Of a stretch of 64,000 bases of DNA, positions 1 to 9,068 are shown in pieces. Every line of letters starts with the position of its first letter. Within the stretch, counting starts at the first letter, position 1. The position numbers and the translations under genes are program-made. The notes under the pieces are model-generated. The model had not been told where the DNA came from. It was given only the letters and a program-made list of their open reading frames with translations, and did no database searches. Source of the DNA: Nitrospira sp. (GTDB lineage Bacteria; Nitrospirota; Nitrospiria; Nitrospirales; Nitrospiraceae); NCBI GenBank assembly GCA_015709715.1, contig CP054184.1, positions 2,713,001 through 2,777,000 of the forward strand. The letters run 5' to 3'.

Positions 1-1353
1 CAGCGGTTGTTCGGGCGGACTCTGCCGGCGGATCTGATGGGCAAGTCACCCTACGATCTGTTGCATCAATCCTGCCATGACTCCGTGCGAGCACGGCTCC
101 GGCACCTGCTTGAAACGGGCAGCACGTTTCCCGAGGAGGAGGCGCAGATCGTCCGTTGCGATGGGACCGTCGTGGACGTCGGGCTCAGCGCGTCGTACTT
201 CAGGGATGAGGAGGGCGGCGGGATTTTGCTGCTGTTGCGCGACATTACCGAGCGCAAACTGGCCGAGCAGCGGGTGCGGGAAAGCGAAGAGCGCCTGCAA
301 AGCCTACTCGATGCGATGGAGGATGTCGTCTGGTCCTCAGCGTTGGACCTTTCCGCCATCTATTACATCAGTCCGTCGGCGGCGCAAATCTATGGCCGCC
401 CGGCGGAAGATTTCATCCGGCAGCCTGGTCTATGGACGGAGCTGATTCACGCGGAGGACCGCCCGTCGATCGAGCGGGCTCTGCAGGACCTCCGGACGAC
501 CGGAGAATTCGATGTGGAATATCGGGTTGGCTTGCTCAACGGAGAAACCCGCTGGGTGCATGATCGGCGGCGCATTATCAAGGACGAGGCGGGGCGGCCG
601 CTGCGGATCGACGGGATCGCCACCGACATCACGGAACGGAAGCATTTGCAGGCGCAGTTGCGGCGCACCGAGCGTGTGGCGGAATTGGGAACGGTGGCGT
701 CCGGCATGGCCCATGAGATCGGGACGCCGATGAATGTGATCCTGGGGCGAGCCGAATATCTCATGGAGCGCACGAAAGAAGAATCGGTCAAGAAGGGTCT
801 GCAGACCATCGTGAGTCAGGTGGAACGGATTACGAGAGTGATGAGTCAGCTCCTGGCCTTTGCCCGGCGCCGCCCGGTCGAACATCGGGCTCTGGATCTG
901 CGCCAGACGATCGAAGACAACTTGGAGATTTTTCAAGAGCGGCTGGCGCATAACGACATCACCGCGGAAACCGAGTTCGCGGACGACTGCCCGTTGGTGC
1001 ATGCGGACGGCGATCAGATGAGCCAGGTCTTGATCAATCTCGTGATGAACGCCATCCATGCCATGCCTACCGGCGGCCGATTACGTGTGGCCCTGGCTCC
1101 GGATCGTGGGGTGGTGAAGTTGACCGTGGCTGATACCGGACATGGCATGCCGAGGGACATCATCGCCAAGATCTTCGACCCGTTCTTTACCACCAAGGAG
1201 TTCGGCAAGGGGACCGGGCTTGGGTTGACGGTGGTCAAGGGCATCATTGAGGAGCATGGTGGAACCATTCAGGTTGAGAGCGAGCCGGACCAGGGGACCA
1301 GGTTCACGATCTGCCTCCCTCTCCATGCGGACAAGGGGGCCGTCACCTCGTAA
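1..1353 (+). CDS. PAS-PAS sensor histidine kinase (5' end outside the window)
   Basis: The frame is open from base 1, so the gene begins upstream of the window. Counting from the TTG at 7, the visible part holds the end of one PAS/PAC module (about residues 1-85), a second PAS/PAC module (about 88-215, ending in a DITERK motif), a HisKA dimerisation helix with the phospho-acceptor H236 in [10 protein letters not shown], and a HATPase_c domain with the N box ([11 protein letters not shown]), G1 (DTGHGMP) and G2 (GKGTGLGL). No membrane segment is visible, so the sensed signal is unknown and could lie in the missing part. It is followed by a receiver-only regulator and a sigma-54 activator. I infer a shared signalling chain, but the kinase ends 217 bases before the next gene and that gene has its own promoter. 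Confidence 0.93.
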   Translation, partial: QRLFGRTLPADLMGKSPYDLLHQSCHDSVRARLRHLLETGSTFPEEEAQIVRCDGTVVDVGLSASYFRDEEGGGILLLLRDITERKLAEQRVRESEERLQSLLDAMEDVVWSSALDLSAIYYISPSAAQIYGRPAEDFIRQPGLWTELIHAEDRPSIERALQDLRTTGEFDVEYRVGLLNGETRWVHDRRRIIKDEAGRPLRIDGIATDITERKHLQAQLRRTERVAELGTVASGMAHEIGTPMNVILGRAEYLMERTKEESVKKGLQTIVSQVERITRVMSQLLAFARRRPVEHRALDLRQTIEDNLEIFQERLAHNDITAETEFADDCPLVHADGDQMSQVLINLVMNAIHAMPTGGRLRVALAPDRGVVKLTVADTGHGMPRDIIAKIFDPFFTTKEFGKGTGLGLTVVKGIIEEHGGTIQVESEPDQGTRFTICLPLHADKGAVTS

Positions 1354-1458
1354 AGTGCTGCTGTGCGGTTGTGGCGCTTCGGGGCAGACATCCTTGCTCC
1401 ACTGGGGTCTTTCTCGCCAGCCATTCTGTTGCGTACCACTCGCCTGATACCCCATTCG

Positions 1459-1471
1459 ATCGAAAATCGAT
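1459..1471. promoter_or_regulatory. 13-bp palindrome upstream of a sigma-54 promoter
   Basis: ATCGA-AAA-TCGAT lies about 45 bases upstream of the -24 element at 1514. Its position suits an activator site, but it does not resemble the CTGTCC element seen at the other sigma-54 promoters here. It could be chance. Confidence 0.3.
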
Positions 1472-1513
1472 TGTGAAATAACCGGTTTCCGCGCGCATTC
1501 ACGTGTCGGGAAG

Positions 1514-1528
1514 TGGCACATGCCTTGC
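1514..1528 (+). promoter_or_regulatory. sigma-54 (-24/-12) promoter for the response-regulator gene
   Basis: TGGCAC-ATGCC-TTGC matches the sigma-54 consensus exactly, with GG and GC ten bases apart. Transcription would start near 1540, giving a leader of about 30 bases before the ATG at 1571. This rules out the upstream in-frame start at 1520, which lies inside the promoter. The rest of the 217-base gap after the kinase gene holds no gene. Confidence 0.8.
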
Positions 1529-1570
1529 GAATGCAGCCTGTCGATGAACTGCCGTCATGAGAGGCTCAGT

Positions 1571-1975
1571 ATGGAGCAGGGGAGGCCAGCCGTCCTACTG
1601 GTCGTGGAAGATGACAAGGATATGCGTAGCCTGCTCTGCGACGAGTTGTGGGGGGAGGGATACCAACTCAGGGAGGCTGCCACCGGGGATGAAGGGTTGG
1701 CGGCAGTCATGCGAGCCGCGCCGGATCTGATCGTCACCGACCTCAAGATGCCTGCCGGCGGCTTTGACTACGTGCATCGGCTGAGGGTGTGCGCCCCGAA
1801 TTGCCCCATTATTGTCATGTCGGCCTTTGGGGATGCGCGGACCAGGCAGGAGGCGTTGAGCCATGGCGCGACCGCCTATTTCGACAAGCCGCTCCGGCTT
1901 TCCGAACTGAAGGTGACGGTGAAACAATTGCTCAAAAACATGGAGGGATCGCAGGGGAGCCGCCTCCCCCATTGA
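1571..1975 (+). CDS. single-domain response regulator (receiver only)
   Basis: A 134-residue protein made of one REC domain: acidic pocket VVEDD at about 12-15, phospho-acceptor D57 in [10 protein letters not shown], switch residues in PIIVMSAF, and the conserved Lys in FDKPL. There is no output domain, so it either relays phosphate or acts by protein contact. The start was chosen because GAGG lies about seven bases upstream and the sigma-54 promoter at 1514-1528 excludes the longer form. Flanked by the PAS kinase and a sigma-54 activator that has no receiver domain of its own. This REC could therefore be the detached input for that activator; this is inference. Confidence 0.88.
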   Translation: MEQGRPAVLLVVEDDKDMRSLLCDELWGEGYQLREAATGDEGLAAVMRAAPDLIVTDLKMPAGGFDYVHRLRVCAPNCPIIVMSAFGDARTRQEALSHGATAYFDKPLRLSELKVTVKQLLKNMEGSQGSRLPH

Positions 1976-2102
1976 CCTTGTCGGGGGCGCGATCGTCCCG
2001 CGTCGGAGTGGGTTGTTTTGCAGTCGAAATCATAGTAAAAATGGGGCCTTCGAACGATCTGAAGGGCCCTACGTGACATCCACCAGCACGAGGAGTGATG
2101 AG

Positions 2103-3497
2103 ATGGCCGGATCATCATCACAAATTCCCGCAGCTCCTCCCTTTTCCGATCCTATTCTTGCCGCTCGACTCGAAGCTCTGAAACAGCTGGCGGATGGTCT
2201 GACCGATCGTGTCGCCGTCATGGATCGAGACCTCAATGTCGTGTATGCCAACGAACAGGCATGGGGCGAGGGTGGAAGCCCCATCGCCAAGCCGGCCAAG
2301 TGCTATGAGGCCTTCGTTCAACTGGAAGATCCCTGCGGCATCTGTCCGGCCACGACGGTGTTTGAGACTCGAGAGGTGCGTACCATTTCCTGCGCCAGTT
2401 CCGGCGATGGGACGGCTTGCGGGATGCATCAGGCGTTTCCGCTGATGTCGGCCTCCGGGGAAGTGGGGTCCGTGTTGGTGCTCTTCCATAAGCGGCCTGA
2501 CAAGGAGTCCCTCTCGGCCCGCGCGATCCAGTCCTCTGGTCGGGCGCGGCCTGAGCGAACGGATGGGCGTCTTGGCGAGATCGTCGGAGCCAGCCCGGCC
2601 ATGAATCAATTGTTCGACATGATCCGCCTGGTGGCAGACAGCGTGGCGACAGTGTTGATCCATGGTGAAAGCGGGACCGGCAAGGAGTTGGTGGCGCGGA
2701 CGATCCATCAGACGAGTTACCGGCGAGACAAACCATTTGTCGTGGTGGATTGTGGAGCGCTTCCTGAAACGCTGCTGGAAAGCGAGCTGTTCGGTCACGT
2801 CAAAGGCGCGTTTACGGGCGCTGCCACCTCGAAGCCGGGCCTCTTCGAAGAGGCGGATGGGGGCACGGTGTTCTTGGACGAGATCGCCGATACCTCACCG
2901 ACCTTTCAGGCCAAACTCCTTCGGGTGTTGCAGGAAGGCGAGATCAAGCGCGTCGGGGGCACGCAACCGATCAAGATCGATGTGCGCGTCATCTCGGCGA
3001 CCAATAAGGATCTGACCGATCTGGTCCGGGCCAAGGCCTTTCGGCAAGACCTCTATTATCGGCTGGCCGTTCTTCCGGTTCATTTGCCGCCGTTACGAGA
3101 ACGGAGAGAGGACATTCCGCTCTTGGTGTCCAAGTTCGTCATGGACTCTTGCCAGAGACACCGCCAGCCCCAGCGTTCGGTCGGGGAGGAGGTGATGCGG
3201 GCCTTGACGGCCGCGCCCTGGCCGGGGAATGTCCGGGAACTGCAGCACTACATCGAACGTGCGGTCGTGACGACCACCCATGGCGAACTCACCTGTGCGG
3301 ACCTGGTGGCCATGGGAGCGTCGATGGAGAATACGGATTTTCGGACTGCGGTGCGGGACGCCACTCGCCAGGCCGAACGGGTGCGGATTCTCCAGGCGCT
3401 TCAGCAGGTATCCGGTAACCGAGTGAAGGCGGCTCGCTTGCTCAAGATCAGCCGTGCCGGCCTTTATAACAAACTGCGCGAATTAGAGATCGAGTAG
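2103..3497 (+). CDS. sigma-54-dependent transcriptional activator with cysteine-bearing PAS-like N-terminus
   Basis: A 464-residue enhancer-binding protein. Residues 25-125 look PAS-like and carry five cysteines (C67, C78, C81, C97, C106), including a CGIC pair. The AAA+ domain has Walker A GESGTGKE (from 188), the sigma-54 contact loop GAFTGA (235-240) and Walker [11 protein letters not shown] Fis-type helix-turn-helix ends the protein ([19 protein letters not shown]). No receiver domain is present, so control probably comes through the N-terminal domain. Start chosen at 2103 because AGGAG sits seven bases upstream. It lies directly upstream of a sigma-54-promoted multicopper oxidase operon and is the obvious candidate regulator. 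Many PAS domains of this type carry similar cysteines, so metal or redox sensing is only a possibility. Confidence 0.93.
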   Translation: MAGSSSQIPAAPPFSDPILAARLEALKQLADGLTDRVAVMDRDLNVVYANEQAWGEGGSPIAKPAKCYEAFVQLEDPCGICPATTVFETREVRTISCASSGDGTACGMHQAFPLMSASGEVGSVLVLFHKRPDKESLSARAIQSSGRARPERTDGRLGEIVGASPAMNQLFDMIRLVADSVATVLIHGESGTGKELVARTIHQTSYRRDKPFVVVDCGALPETLLESELFGHVKGAFTGAATSKPGLFEEADGGTVFLDEIADTSPTFQAKLLRVLQEGEIKRVGGTQPIKIDVRVISATNKDLTDLVRAKAFRQDLYYRLAVLPVHLPPLRERREDIPLLVSKFVMDSCQRHRQPQRSVGEEVMRALTAAPWPGNVRELQHYIERAVVTTTHGELTCADLVAMGASMENTDFRTAVRDATRQAERVRILQALQQVSGNRVKAARLLKISRAGLYNKLRELEIE

Positions 3498-3604
3498 CCC
3501 TTCCGTCGTGCAAATTCGCCTTAGAATCCTACGTGTTGTGGCGTAGTCCTGTTCCGGCAGTTCGTCCTCGTCCTGCCCCTTATTGCCCCAAAATCAACTC
3601 CCGC

Positions 3605-3624
3605 CTGTCCAAGTAGCTGGACAG
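3605..3624. promoter_or_regulatory. candidate upstream activator site 1 (CTGTCCA-N6-TGGACAG)
   Basis: A perfect inverted repeat with seven-base arms and six-base spacer, centred about 172 bases before the -24 element at 3787. Dyad symmetry and distance fit a dimeric Fis-type HTH of a sigma-54 activator. Its left ten bases, CTGTCCAAGT, recur exactly at 14484-14493 before the SQR gene. Confidence 0.65.
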
Positions 3625-3644
3625 TGTAACTCATTGTAATTACA
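3625..3644. promoter_or_regulatory. adjacent inverted repeat TGTAA-N10-TTACA
   Basis: Starts immediately after site 1 and has five-base arms. It could be a binding site for a second regulator or simply AT-rich DNA that helps bending. No second copy was seen. Confidence 0.3.
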
Positions 3645-3670
3645 GCACCATATTTTTGACCCCTATGGGA

Positions 3671-3690
3671 CTGTCTAAGTGCATGGAAAT
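3671..3690. promoter_or_regulatory. candidate upstream activator site 2 (degenerate copy)
   Basis: CTGTCTAAGT followed by GCATGGAAAT matches site 1 at 14 of 20 positions, including nine of the first ten. It lies 66 bases downstream of site 1, on nearly the same helical face (about 6.3 turns), and about 107 bases before the -24 element. Confidence 0.5.
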
Positions 3691-3785
3691 CAGCCGTCGA
3701 AGTAGCCTCGTCCCTAGATCCCTATGCATAGTGCAACCAGCGGATTACGCAGGAGAAAATGAAAAGTTTTTCATGAGGGACAGAA

Positions 3786-3801
3786 AGGCACATGTATTGC
3801 C
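3786..3801 (+). promoter_or_regulatory. sigma-54 promoter for the multicopper oxidase operon
   Basis: GGCAC-ATGTA-TTGC matches the -24/-12 consensus except that A replaces the leading T. GG (3787-3788) and GC (3799-3800) are ten bases apart. The start site would fall near 3811-3813, leaving a leader of about 226 bases. The region between 3498 and 4038 has no credible gene: it holds the activator sites, this promoter and a structured leader. Confidence 0.72.
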
Positions 3802-3896
3802 ATTAGGTGGGACGCTGGTGAAGGTGCGGGTGATTAGGACCGGCCTCCGAATGACCTGCTCCCTCGATCTCGAGGAGAGCCTTCACCAGCCCTAAT
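3802..3896 (+). promoter_or_regulatory. structured 5' leader of the multicopper oxidase mRNA
   Basis: GCTGGTGAAGG (3814-3824) pairs perfectly with CCTTCACCAGC (3880-3890). ATTAGG/CCTAAT (3802-3807/3891-3896) extend the pairing in the DNA, and CCTCGA-TC-TCGAGG (3862-3875) forms an inner hairpin. With the predicted start at 3811-3813, the 11-bp stem would sit at the very 5' end of the transcript. I do not recognise it as a known riboswitch. It may protect the mRNA or act as a regulatory element. Confidence 0.5.
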
Positions 3897-3966
3897 TCTC
3901 TTTGGAGCGTTTCGTGGAGGGGACTAGGGGAGGCCGGAGCAGCCGGGGTCCTACCTGACGGAGGCC

Positions 3967-3987
3967 GGTCACACGACCACGTTTTTT
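3967..3987 (+). terminator. weak hairpin followed by T6 in the leader
   Basis: GGTC-ACAC-GACC (3967-3978) is followed after three bases by six T residues (3982-3987). The stem is only four base pairs, so it would be a poor terminator alone. Its place between promoter and oxidase makes an attenuator conceivable. Confidence 0.25.
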
Positions 3988-3993
3988 AACCAC

Positions 3994-4013
3994 TCCCGCG
4001 GAAGGGCGCGGGA
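3994..4013 (+). promoter_or_regulatory. hairpin just upstream of the oxidase ribosome-binding site
   Basis: TCCCGCG-GAAGGG-CGCGGGA is a perfect seven-base stem ending eight bases before the purine-rich AGGAGGGAGG (4021-4030) that precedes the ATG at 4039. It could affect ribosome access or mRNA stability. Confidence 0.4.
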
Positions 4014-4038
4014 ATTCACAAGGAGGGAGGCCGAAATT

Positions 4039-7000
4039 ATGAGGTCTTCATTGCATGGGCCAAAACGCAAACGCTGGCGTCGCGATGCGATGCTGCGTCT
4101 GCAGGCGGCGCTGCTGTCGGGCAGTTTGCTCGCGGCGCCGTGGGTGTTTGCGGCCGGACCAGGAGATCAGTCGCATAGCGGACATGCGACGCAGGTCGCC
4201 ATGCCCGGCTGGACCCAGACCCTGAAGGGTCAAACGGTGGTGGAAAACGCCATCGAGGGTCGTGCGGGAAGTGTGGAGCAGTCGGAAATGCAGCATCACC
4301 GACTGATGCAGCGCCTTGAAGACCAGGCCATTAAGGATGGGCAGGCGCAGGCGACATCCGGTGCCTTCAACACGATGTCGACCATGCACCAGTACATGGG
4401 CCAAGACGGGAGCAGCTTCCTGTTGGCGTCCGACTCGGGTAAGGGGGAGCCGGTCTTGACCAGCGGCGGGAAATGTCCGGCGGGTGTGCCGGTCAAGAAC
4501 TACGACGTGACGATGATGAACATCGAAATCACGTTGAATCGCTGGTTGGACTACTATCCCGGCTACATGTATGCCTTGACCCAGGATGTGGAGAAGGCCC
4601 GCGCCGAGGAAGCCAAGAACAAGGCGGCCCGTGAGAAAGATGGATACGATCCGGGCGCGGTGAGCACGGGATTGCAAGGCGATGTGATCCAGCCCTTGGT
4701 GCTCCGTGCAAACCAGGGCGATTGCGTCAAGATGACCCTCCGTAACCAGATGGAAGCCGAGGATGGCAGCTTGTTCATCCAGGCCTCCAGCATGGTGATC
4801 AGCGGTACGGGGAAACCTGCCACCACGACCAACCCTGAATCCATCGTAGCGCCGGGCAAGTCGCAGGAATTCGAATGGTACATCCATCCGAACATGCAGG
4901 AAGGTGTGCGGCAGTTCCATTCCTACAGCCATGACCGTGAGCTGACCGTGTTGGGTCTGTTCGGTGCGTTTATCGTCGAGCCGAAGGGATCGAAGTACAT
5001 GGAAGCGCTCGGCACCGGTCCCCAGAAGGAGACCGCGAGCGGCTGGCAGGTGAACATCGACAATGGGTCGGGGCCGGACTTCCGCGAGTTCGTGCTGTTC
5101 TATCACGAAATCGGCGATGAAGCCTTCCGTCCGTTGAACAAGAAGGGTGACTTCTTGCCGCAGCGCGATCCGCTGACCGACGCCTATCGTCCGGGCGGCC
5201 GTGCGTTGAACTATCGCAGCGAACCGTTCGGCATCGATCAGATGCACTTGCAGCACGAGTATTTCGGCTTCGAGGACGAGTCGATGGGCTACAGCTCCTA
5301 TACCTTCGGAGATGTGCCGACCACGATTCCTCGCGGCTATCTCGGCGATCCGGTCAAGTGGCGGATCGTGCACGGTGGGTCCGAAGTGTTTCACTCCCAC
5401 CATCCTCACAGCGGCACCATCCGCTGGCAGCGGAGTCCGGGCACGGAGCCCAACAACCTCTGGGCAGCGGGTCAGGATGGGCCGGTCAAGTATCCGGTCG
5501 TCCGGACCAAGTCCGACCGAGTCGACGTGGAAGTCATCGGTCCGTCCGAGGCCTTGGACCTTGAGCCGGAGTGCGGCGGCGGTGGCTGTCAGCACTTGGC
5601 CGGCGAATTCCTCTTCCATTGCCACGTGGCACACCACTATGTGGCGGGCATGTGGGGATACGGCCGCTTCTACAACACGCTCCAAGTCGGGGCCGCGCAT
5701 ACGGATACCATGCCGGACCTGCAGGAGTTGCCCGACCGTCAGGGTCGGATGAAGCTGGGCGTCAGCTCGGACAAGTTGATCGGCACCACGGTCGACTGGT
5801 TCGGGAAGACGTTCAAGATCGTCGACAAGGGTCAGAAGACCAACTGGAAATCCGATCCTGTGATCGTGAACATCAAGGATTGGGTCGAAATGTTCGTGCC
5901 GGCTCAGGGCCAACCGGGCCACACGAACGATGAAAAGGGCCAGATCTTGGCCTACGATTCCACGGTGTGGGACTGGAAGTGGGACGGCAACATCGCACGC
6001 GGTGAGCGTGAGAGCACCGCCCTGAATCCAAAGTATCCTGCCGCGGCGAAGTGGGATGACAGCACCAGACCCGCCATTCTGTTTGACCCGACCACGGGCA
6101 AAATGGCCTGGCCGCTGTTCAAGCCGCACTTCGGCAAGCGTGTGCCGTTCTCAGCCAACCACAGCGGTGCGCCATGGTTGGAGCCGATCCACCAGGATGA
6201 AAACGGTGATCGGACCTCCGAGCCGGCGAAGCCGGGCGAGCAGGGCCGTTGGAGCCTCTGCCCCGACAACGCCAACCGGAAGCATTACAACCTGCACTTC
6301 ATCCGGTTGCCCATTACCCTGGCCAAGAAGCAGGGCAAGGAGCCACCGATCGTCGACAAGGACGGCTTGATCTACGTGCTCCATGAAGAGGAGCAGTTGA
6401 CCAGGGCCAACGACGATCTGAAGTTGCCAGCGGTCATTCGCGCCAACGTGTATGACTGCGTGGACATTCTGTTGACCAGCGAGTGGGACGACGACGATTA
6501 CACCAACTTCCAGTCGTCCAAGATCAACATCCATCCGCACTTCTTCCAGTTCGACACTGGAAACTCGGATGGCGTGATTTCAGGCTTCGAGTACGAGATG
6601 TCCGTCCGGCCGTTCACCATGTGGGGCAAGAAAACCAAGCACGGTCTGCCGGCTCCGATGGTGGCGAAATTGAAGGAGGGCATCAAGGCGGGCGCCTCGT
6701 CCATCAAGATCCAGATGGCGCCGGGTGCCACGCCGTTCCATGTCAACACCGAACTGATGGTCGGCATGGATTGTTTGGAGAAGGGGCACGACACGACGGC
6801 TTCCTTGCCTCGCGACAAGAGCTGTCAGGAAGTGGCCCGTATCAAGGAGATCAAGGGTGATGTGGTCACGTTCTTCAAGCCGCTGAAGCATGCGCATCCG
6901 GCCAACGACCTCGTGTCGCCGGAATTCGTGCGTTATCGGTGGTGGGTGGACGTGGATATGGGGACCGTGTTCTGGCATGACCACGCGTTCGGCGCGACGA

Positions 7001-8979
7001 CCTGGCCGCATGGCGGGTTCGGCGTGACGATCGTGGAGCCGTACGGGTCCACCTATCATGATCCGAAGAACGGCAAGCTGGTGTACAGCGGGCCGGTCGC
7101 GGACATCCACAGCAATGAGCCGATCGGTGCCGGTGTGAGCGGCAGCTTCCGTGAGTTGATGGTCTCCATCCACGACACGGTGCCCCATACCGTCAACGTC
7201 ATCGAAGCCGGCAATCCCCCGGGACAGCCGATCGAAGTGGCGTTGGAAGCAGGCAAGACGGTGTCCTTCCAGATGCCGGACAAGATCCTGAATGCGCCGA
7301 ACAAGTACATCAACGGCGGCACGCACACGACCGGCAGCGGGTTTAACTTCCGCGCGGAGCCGTTTGCACAACGCCTGTCGAACAATCCTGATACCTCGAA
7401 GCTGTTCAGCAGCGCCATCCACGGCGACCCGGACACGCCTCTCCTGAGAGCGTATGTGGGCGACACGATGGTGTTCCGTCTGTTGCACCAGCTGATGAAC
7501 GAATCCCATGTGTGGACGATTTCCGGCCACACGTTCCTGACCGAACGCTATGCGGCGGATGCCAATCGGAAGAACTCCATCCACGTGGGGATCGCCGAGC
7601 GGTATGACCTCGTCAGCAAGGCGGGCGGATTCCAGGGGATGCCGGGCGACTACATTCACTTCAACGGACGAAGCTCGCACTTCGCCGAAGGTGGATGGGG
7701 CATCGTCCGCGTGCTGGATAAGCAAGTGGAGGATCTGAAGCCGTTGCCGAAGGGGACCAACCCGATCGGCATTCCTCCTGTGCCGAGTTCCGTGTGTCCG
7801 TCCGATGCGCCGGTGAAGAACTTCAACGTGGTGGCGTTGGATCGCCCGATGAAGCTCAACCCGAAGGCGCCGGATGCCATCGAGGTGGACTTCGAGCGGA
7901 AGATCGAAATGACCATGCCGGAAGGCAAGATCTTCGCGCTGGAGGAAGAAGCCGCGACGGTCGCAGGCAACGTGATGCCGAACCCGCTCACGCTGCGCGC
8001 GAACCTGGGCGACTGCCTCAAGGTGCATCTGAAGAACAAGATGAAGGAGAGCCGGGCCTCGTTCTTTGCGCCGGGCTTGGCCTTCGATCCGCGCGACAGC
8101 CAGGGGTTGAACGTCGGCAACAACGGCGGCGACCAGACCGTGGCTCCGGGCGAGAGCCGGACCTATACCTTCTACGCGCATCCTTCCAACAAGGAGACCA
8201 CGTCGTTGGTGTGGGACGGTGGCAACATCGTCGTCAATCCGCGCAACGGGTTGTACGGCGCGATCATCATCGGCCCGAAGGGATCGCAGTATCGTGATCC
8301 TGTGACCGGCGCCGATGTGTCTCAGAAGAACAGCTGGCGGGCGGATGTCATCGTCGACGCCAGCCTACCGGAGAACGCCGGCAAGCGGAACTACCGTGAC
8401 GTGGCCCTCTTCTTCCAAGATGAGGACAACATCATCGGCACCGCGTTCATGCCGTATGTGCAGAATGTAGCCGGTCTGACGTCGGTCAACTACCGCGCGG
8501 AACCGTATAAGTTCCGCGAGGAAGAAGGCTGCTCGCTGGGCAAGATCTTCCAGCCGTGTAAGGTGGACAAGCCTGAGGATCCTGTGACGCCGTTGATCGA
8601 GGCGCACGCGGGAGACCCAGTGCGTATCCACGTGATCGGCGCGAACAGCGAACAGAACGGCATGTTCGGAGTCGAGGGCCACGAGTGGCCGATCGAACCC
8701 TATATGCCGGGTGCCGACATGATCAGTGTGGTGGAGTACGCCGGGTCAGAGACCCTGGATGTCTTCCTCCGGGGTGGTGCGGGTGGTCCGTATCGCCAGG
8801 TGGGAGACTTCGTGTGGTCCAACCAGCGGTTGCCCTACACGCAATCCGGACAGTGGGGCTATCTGCGCGTGTTGCCGGCTGGCGACCAGCGGATTCAGCC
8901 TCTCGGGGCGGCCGGATCAGGCGCACGTCAAGCGGAAGTGCAGCCTGATGCACAGGCGATCCCGACTGCCATGAAGTAA
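4039..8979 (+). CDS. giant multidomain multicopper oxidase (1646 residues), exported
   Basis: A Sec-type signal (basic n-region, then LQAALLSGSLLAAPWVFA) is followed by repeated cupredoxin domains. The first half holds HSHHPH (H452-H457) and a complete type-1/type-3 motif HCHVAHHYVAGM with H527, C528, H529, H533 and M538 at canonical spacings. Further HxH motifs are HPH (832-834) and HDH in TVFWHDHAF (980-982). Later domains keep the fold but have a degenerate end motif without the cysteine (YIHFNGRSSHFAEGGWG). Most multicopper oxidases are 450-700 residues. This size recalls the large bacterial oxidases linked to Mn(II) oxidation (MofA of Leptothrix, and McoA/MnxG of Pseudomonas). In Pseudomonas putida GB-1 Mn oxidation depends on a sigma-54 regulator, MnxR. 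The substrate here is not established; copper or another metal or organic reductant is possible. First gene of the operon. Confidence 0.9.
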   Translation: MRSSLHGPKRKRWRRDAMLRLQAALLSGSLLAAPWVFAAGPGDQSHSGHATQVAMPGWTQTLKGQTVVENAIEGRAGSVEQSEMQHHRLMQRLEDQAIKDGQAQATSGAFNTMSTMHQYMGQDGSSFLLASDSGKGEPVLTSGGKCPAGVPVKNYDVTMMNIEITLNRWLDYYPGYMYALTQDVEKARAEEAKNKAAREKDGYDPGAVSTGLQGDVIQPLVLRANQGDCVKMTLRNQMEAEDGSLFIQASSMVISGTGKPATTTNPESIVAPGKSQEFEWYIHPNMQEGVRQFHSYSHDRELTVLGLFGAFIVEPKGSKYMEALGTGPQKETASGWQVNIDNGSGPDFREFVLFYHEIGDEAFRPLNKKGDFLPQRDPLTDAYRPGGRALNYRSEPFGIDQMHLQHEYFGFEDESMGYSSYTFGDVPTTIPRGYLGDPVKWRIVHGGSEVFHSHHPHSGTIRWQRSPGTEPNNLWAAGQDGPVKYPVVRTKSDRVDVEVIGPSEALDLEPECGGGGCQHLAGEFLFHCHVAHHYVAGMWGYGRFYNTLQVGAAHTDTMPDLQELPDRQGRMKLGVSSDKLIGTTVDWFGKTFKIVDKGQKTNWKSDPVIVNIKDWVEMFVPAQGQPGHTNDEKGQILAYDSTVWDWKWDGNIARGERESTALNPKYPAAAKWDDSTRPAILFDPTTGKMAWPLFKPHFGKRVPFSANHSGAPWLEPIHQDENGDRTSEPAKPGEQGRWSLCPDNANRKHYNLHFIRLPITLAKKQGKEPPIVDKDGLIYVLHEEEQLTRANDDLKLPAVIRANVYDCVDILLTSEWDDDDYTNFQSSKINIHPHFFQFDTGNSDGVISGFEYEMSVRPFTMWGKKTKHGLPAPMVAKLKEGIKAGASSIKIQMAPGATPFHVNTELMVGMDCLEKGHDTTASLPRDKSCQEVARIKEIKGDVVTFFKPLKHAHPANDLVSPEFVRYRWWVDVDMGTVFWHDHAFGATTWPHGGFGVTIVEPYGSTYHDPKNGKLVYSGPVADIHSNEPIGAGVSGSFRELMVSIHDTVPHTVNVIEAGNPPGQPIEVALEAGKTVSFQMPDKILNAPNKYINGGTHTTGSGFNFRAEPFAQRLSNNPDTSKLFSSAIHGDPDTPLLRAYVGDTMVFRLLHQLMNESHVWTISGHTFLTERYAADANRKNSIHVGIAERYDLVSKAGGFQGMPGDYIHFNGRSSHFAEGGWGIVRVLDKQVEDLKPLPKGTNPIGIPPVPSSVCPSDAPVKNFNVVALDRPMKLNPKAPDAIEVDFERKIEMTMPEGKIFALEEEAATVAGNVMPNPLTLRANLGDCLKVHLKNKMKESRASFFAPGLAFDPRDSQGLNVGNNGGDQTVAPGESRTYTFYAHPSNKETTSLVWDGGNIVVNPRNGLYGAIIIGPKGSQYRDPVTGADVSQKNSWRADVIVDASLPENAGKRNYRDVALFFQDEDNIIGTAFMPYVQNVAGLTSVNYRAEPYKFREEEGCSLGKIFQPCKVDKPEDPVTPLIEAHAGDPVRIHVIGANSEQNGMFGVEGHEWPIEPYMPGADMISVVEYAGSETLDVFLRGGAGGPYRQVGDFVWSNQRLPYTQSGQWGYLRVLPAGDQRIQPLGAAGSGARQAEVQPDAQAIPTAMK

Positions 8980-9004
8980 GCGGGCGAATCATGGCGTAAC
9001 TACG

Positions 9005-9041
9005 GATGGGGGGGCTGCCTGTATCATGCAGCTCCCCCATC
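9005..9041 (+). terminator. long intercistronic hairpin after the oxidase gene
   Basis: A 14-base stem (GATGGGGGGGCTGC with GCAGCTCCCCCATC, one G-T pair) closes a nine-base loop CTGTATCAT. There is no T run, so it may act as an RNA stability element or partial terminator between the oxidase and the downstream genes. Confidence 0.5.
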
Positions 9042-9068
9042 TGCGTTTCAGGCCCGGGTAGGAAAGGC

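Noticed and set aside
3656-3895. 79-residue open frame between the sigma-54 activator and the oxidase
   Set aside because: It spans the sigma-54 promoter and the leader stem, lacks a ribosome site and shows no recognisable protein features.
4048-6129. Very long minus-strand frame (693 codons) opposite the multicopper oxidase
   Set aside because: The plus-strand protein has clear copper motifs; the antisense frame is a codon-bias shadow of GC-rich sequence, rich in His/Arg/Val, with no domain.
6580-8181. 533-codon minus-strand frame opposite the oxidase
   Set aside because: Same reason: composition mirrors the antisense of a GC-rich gene and no ribosome site or motif is present.
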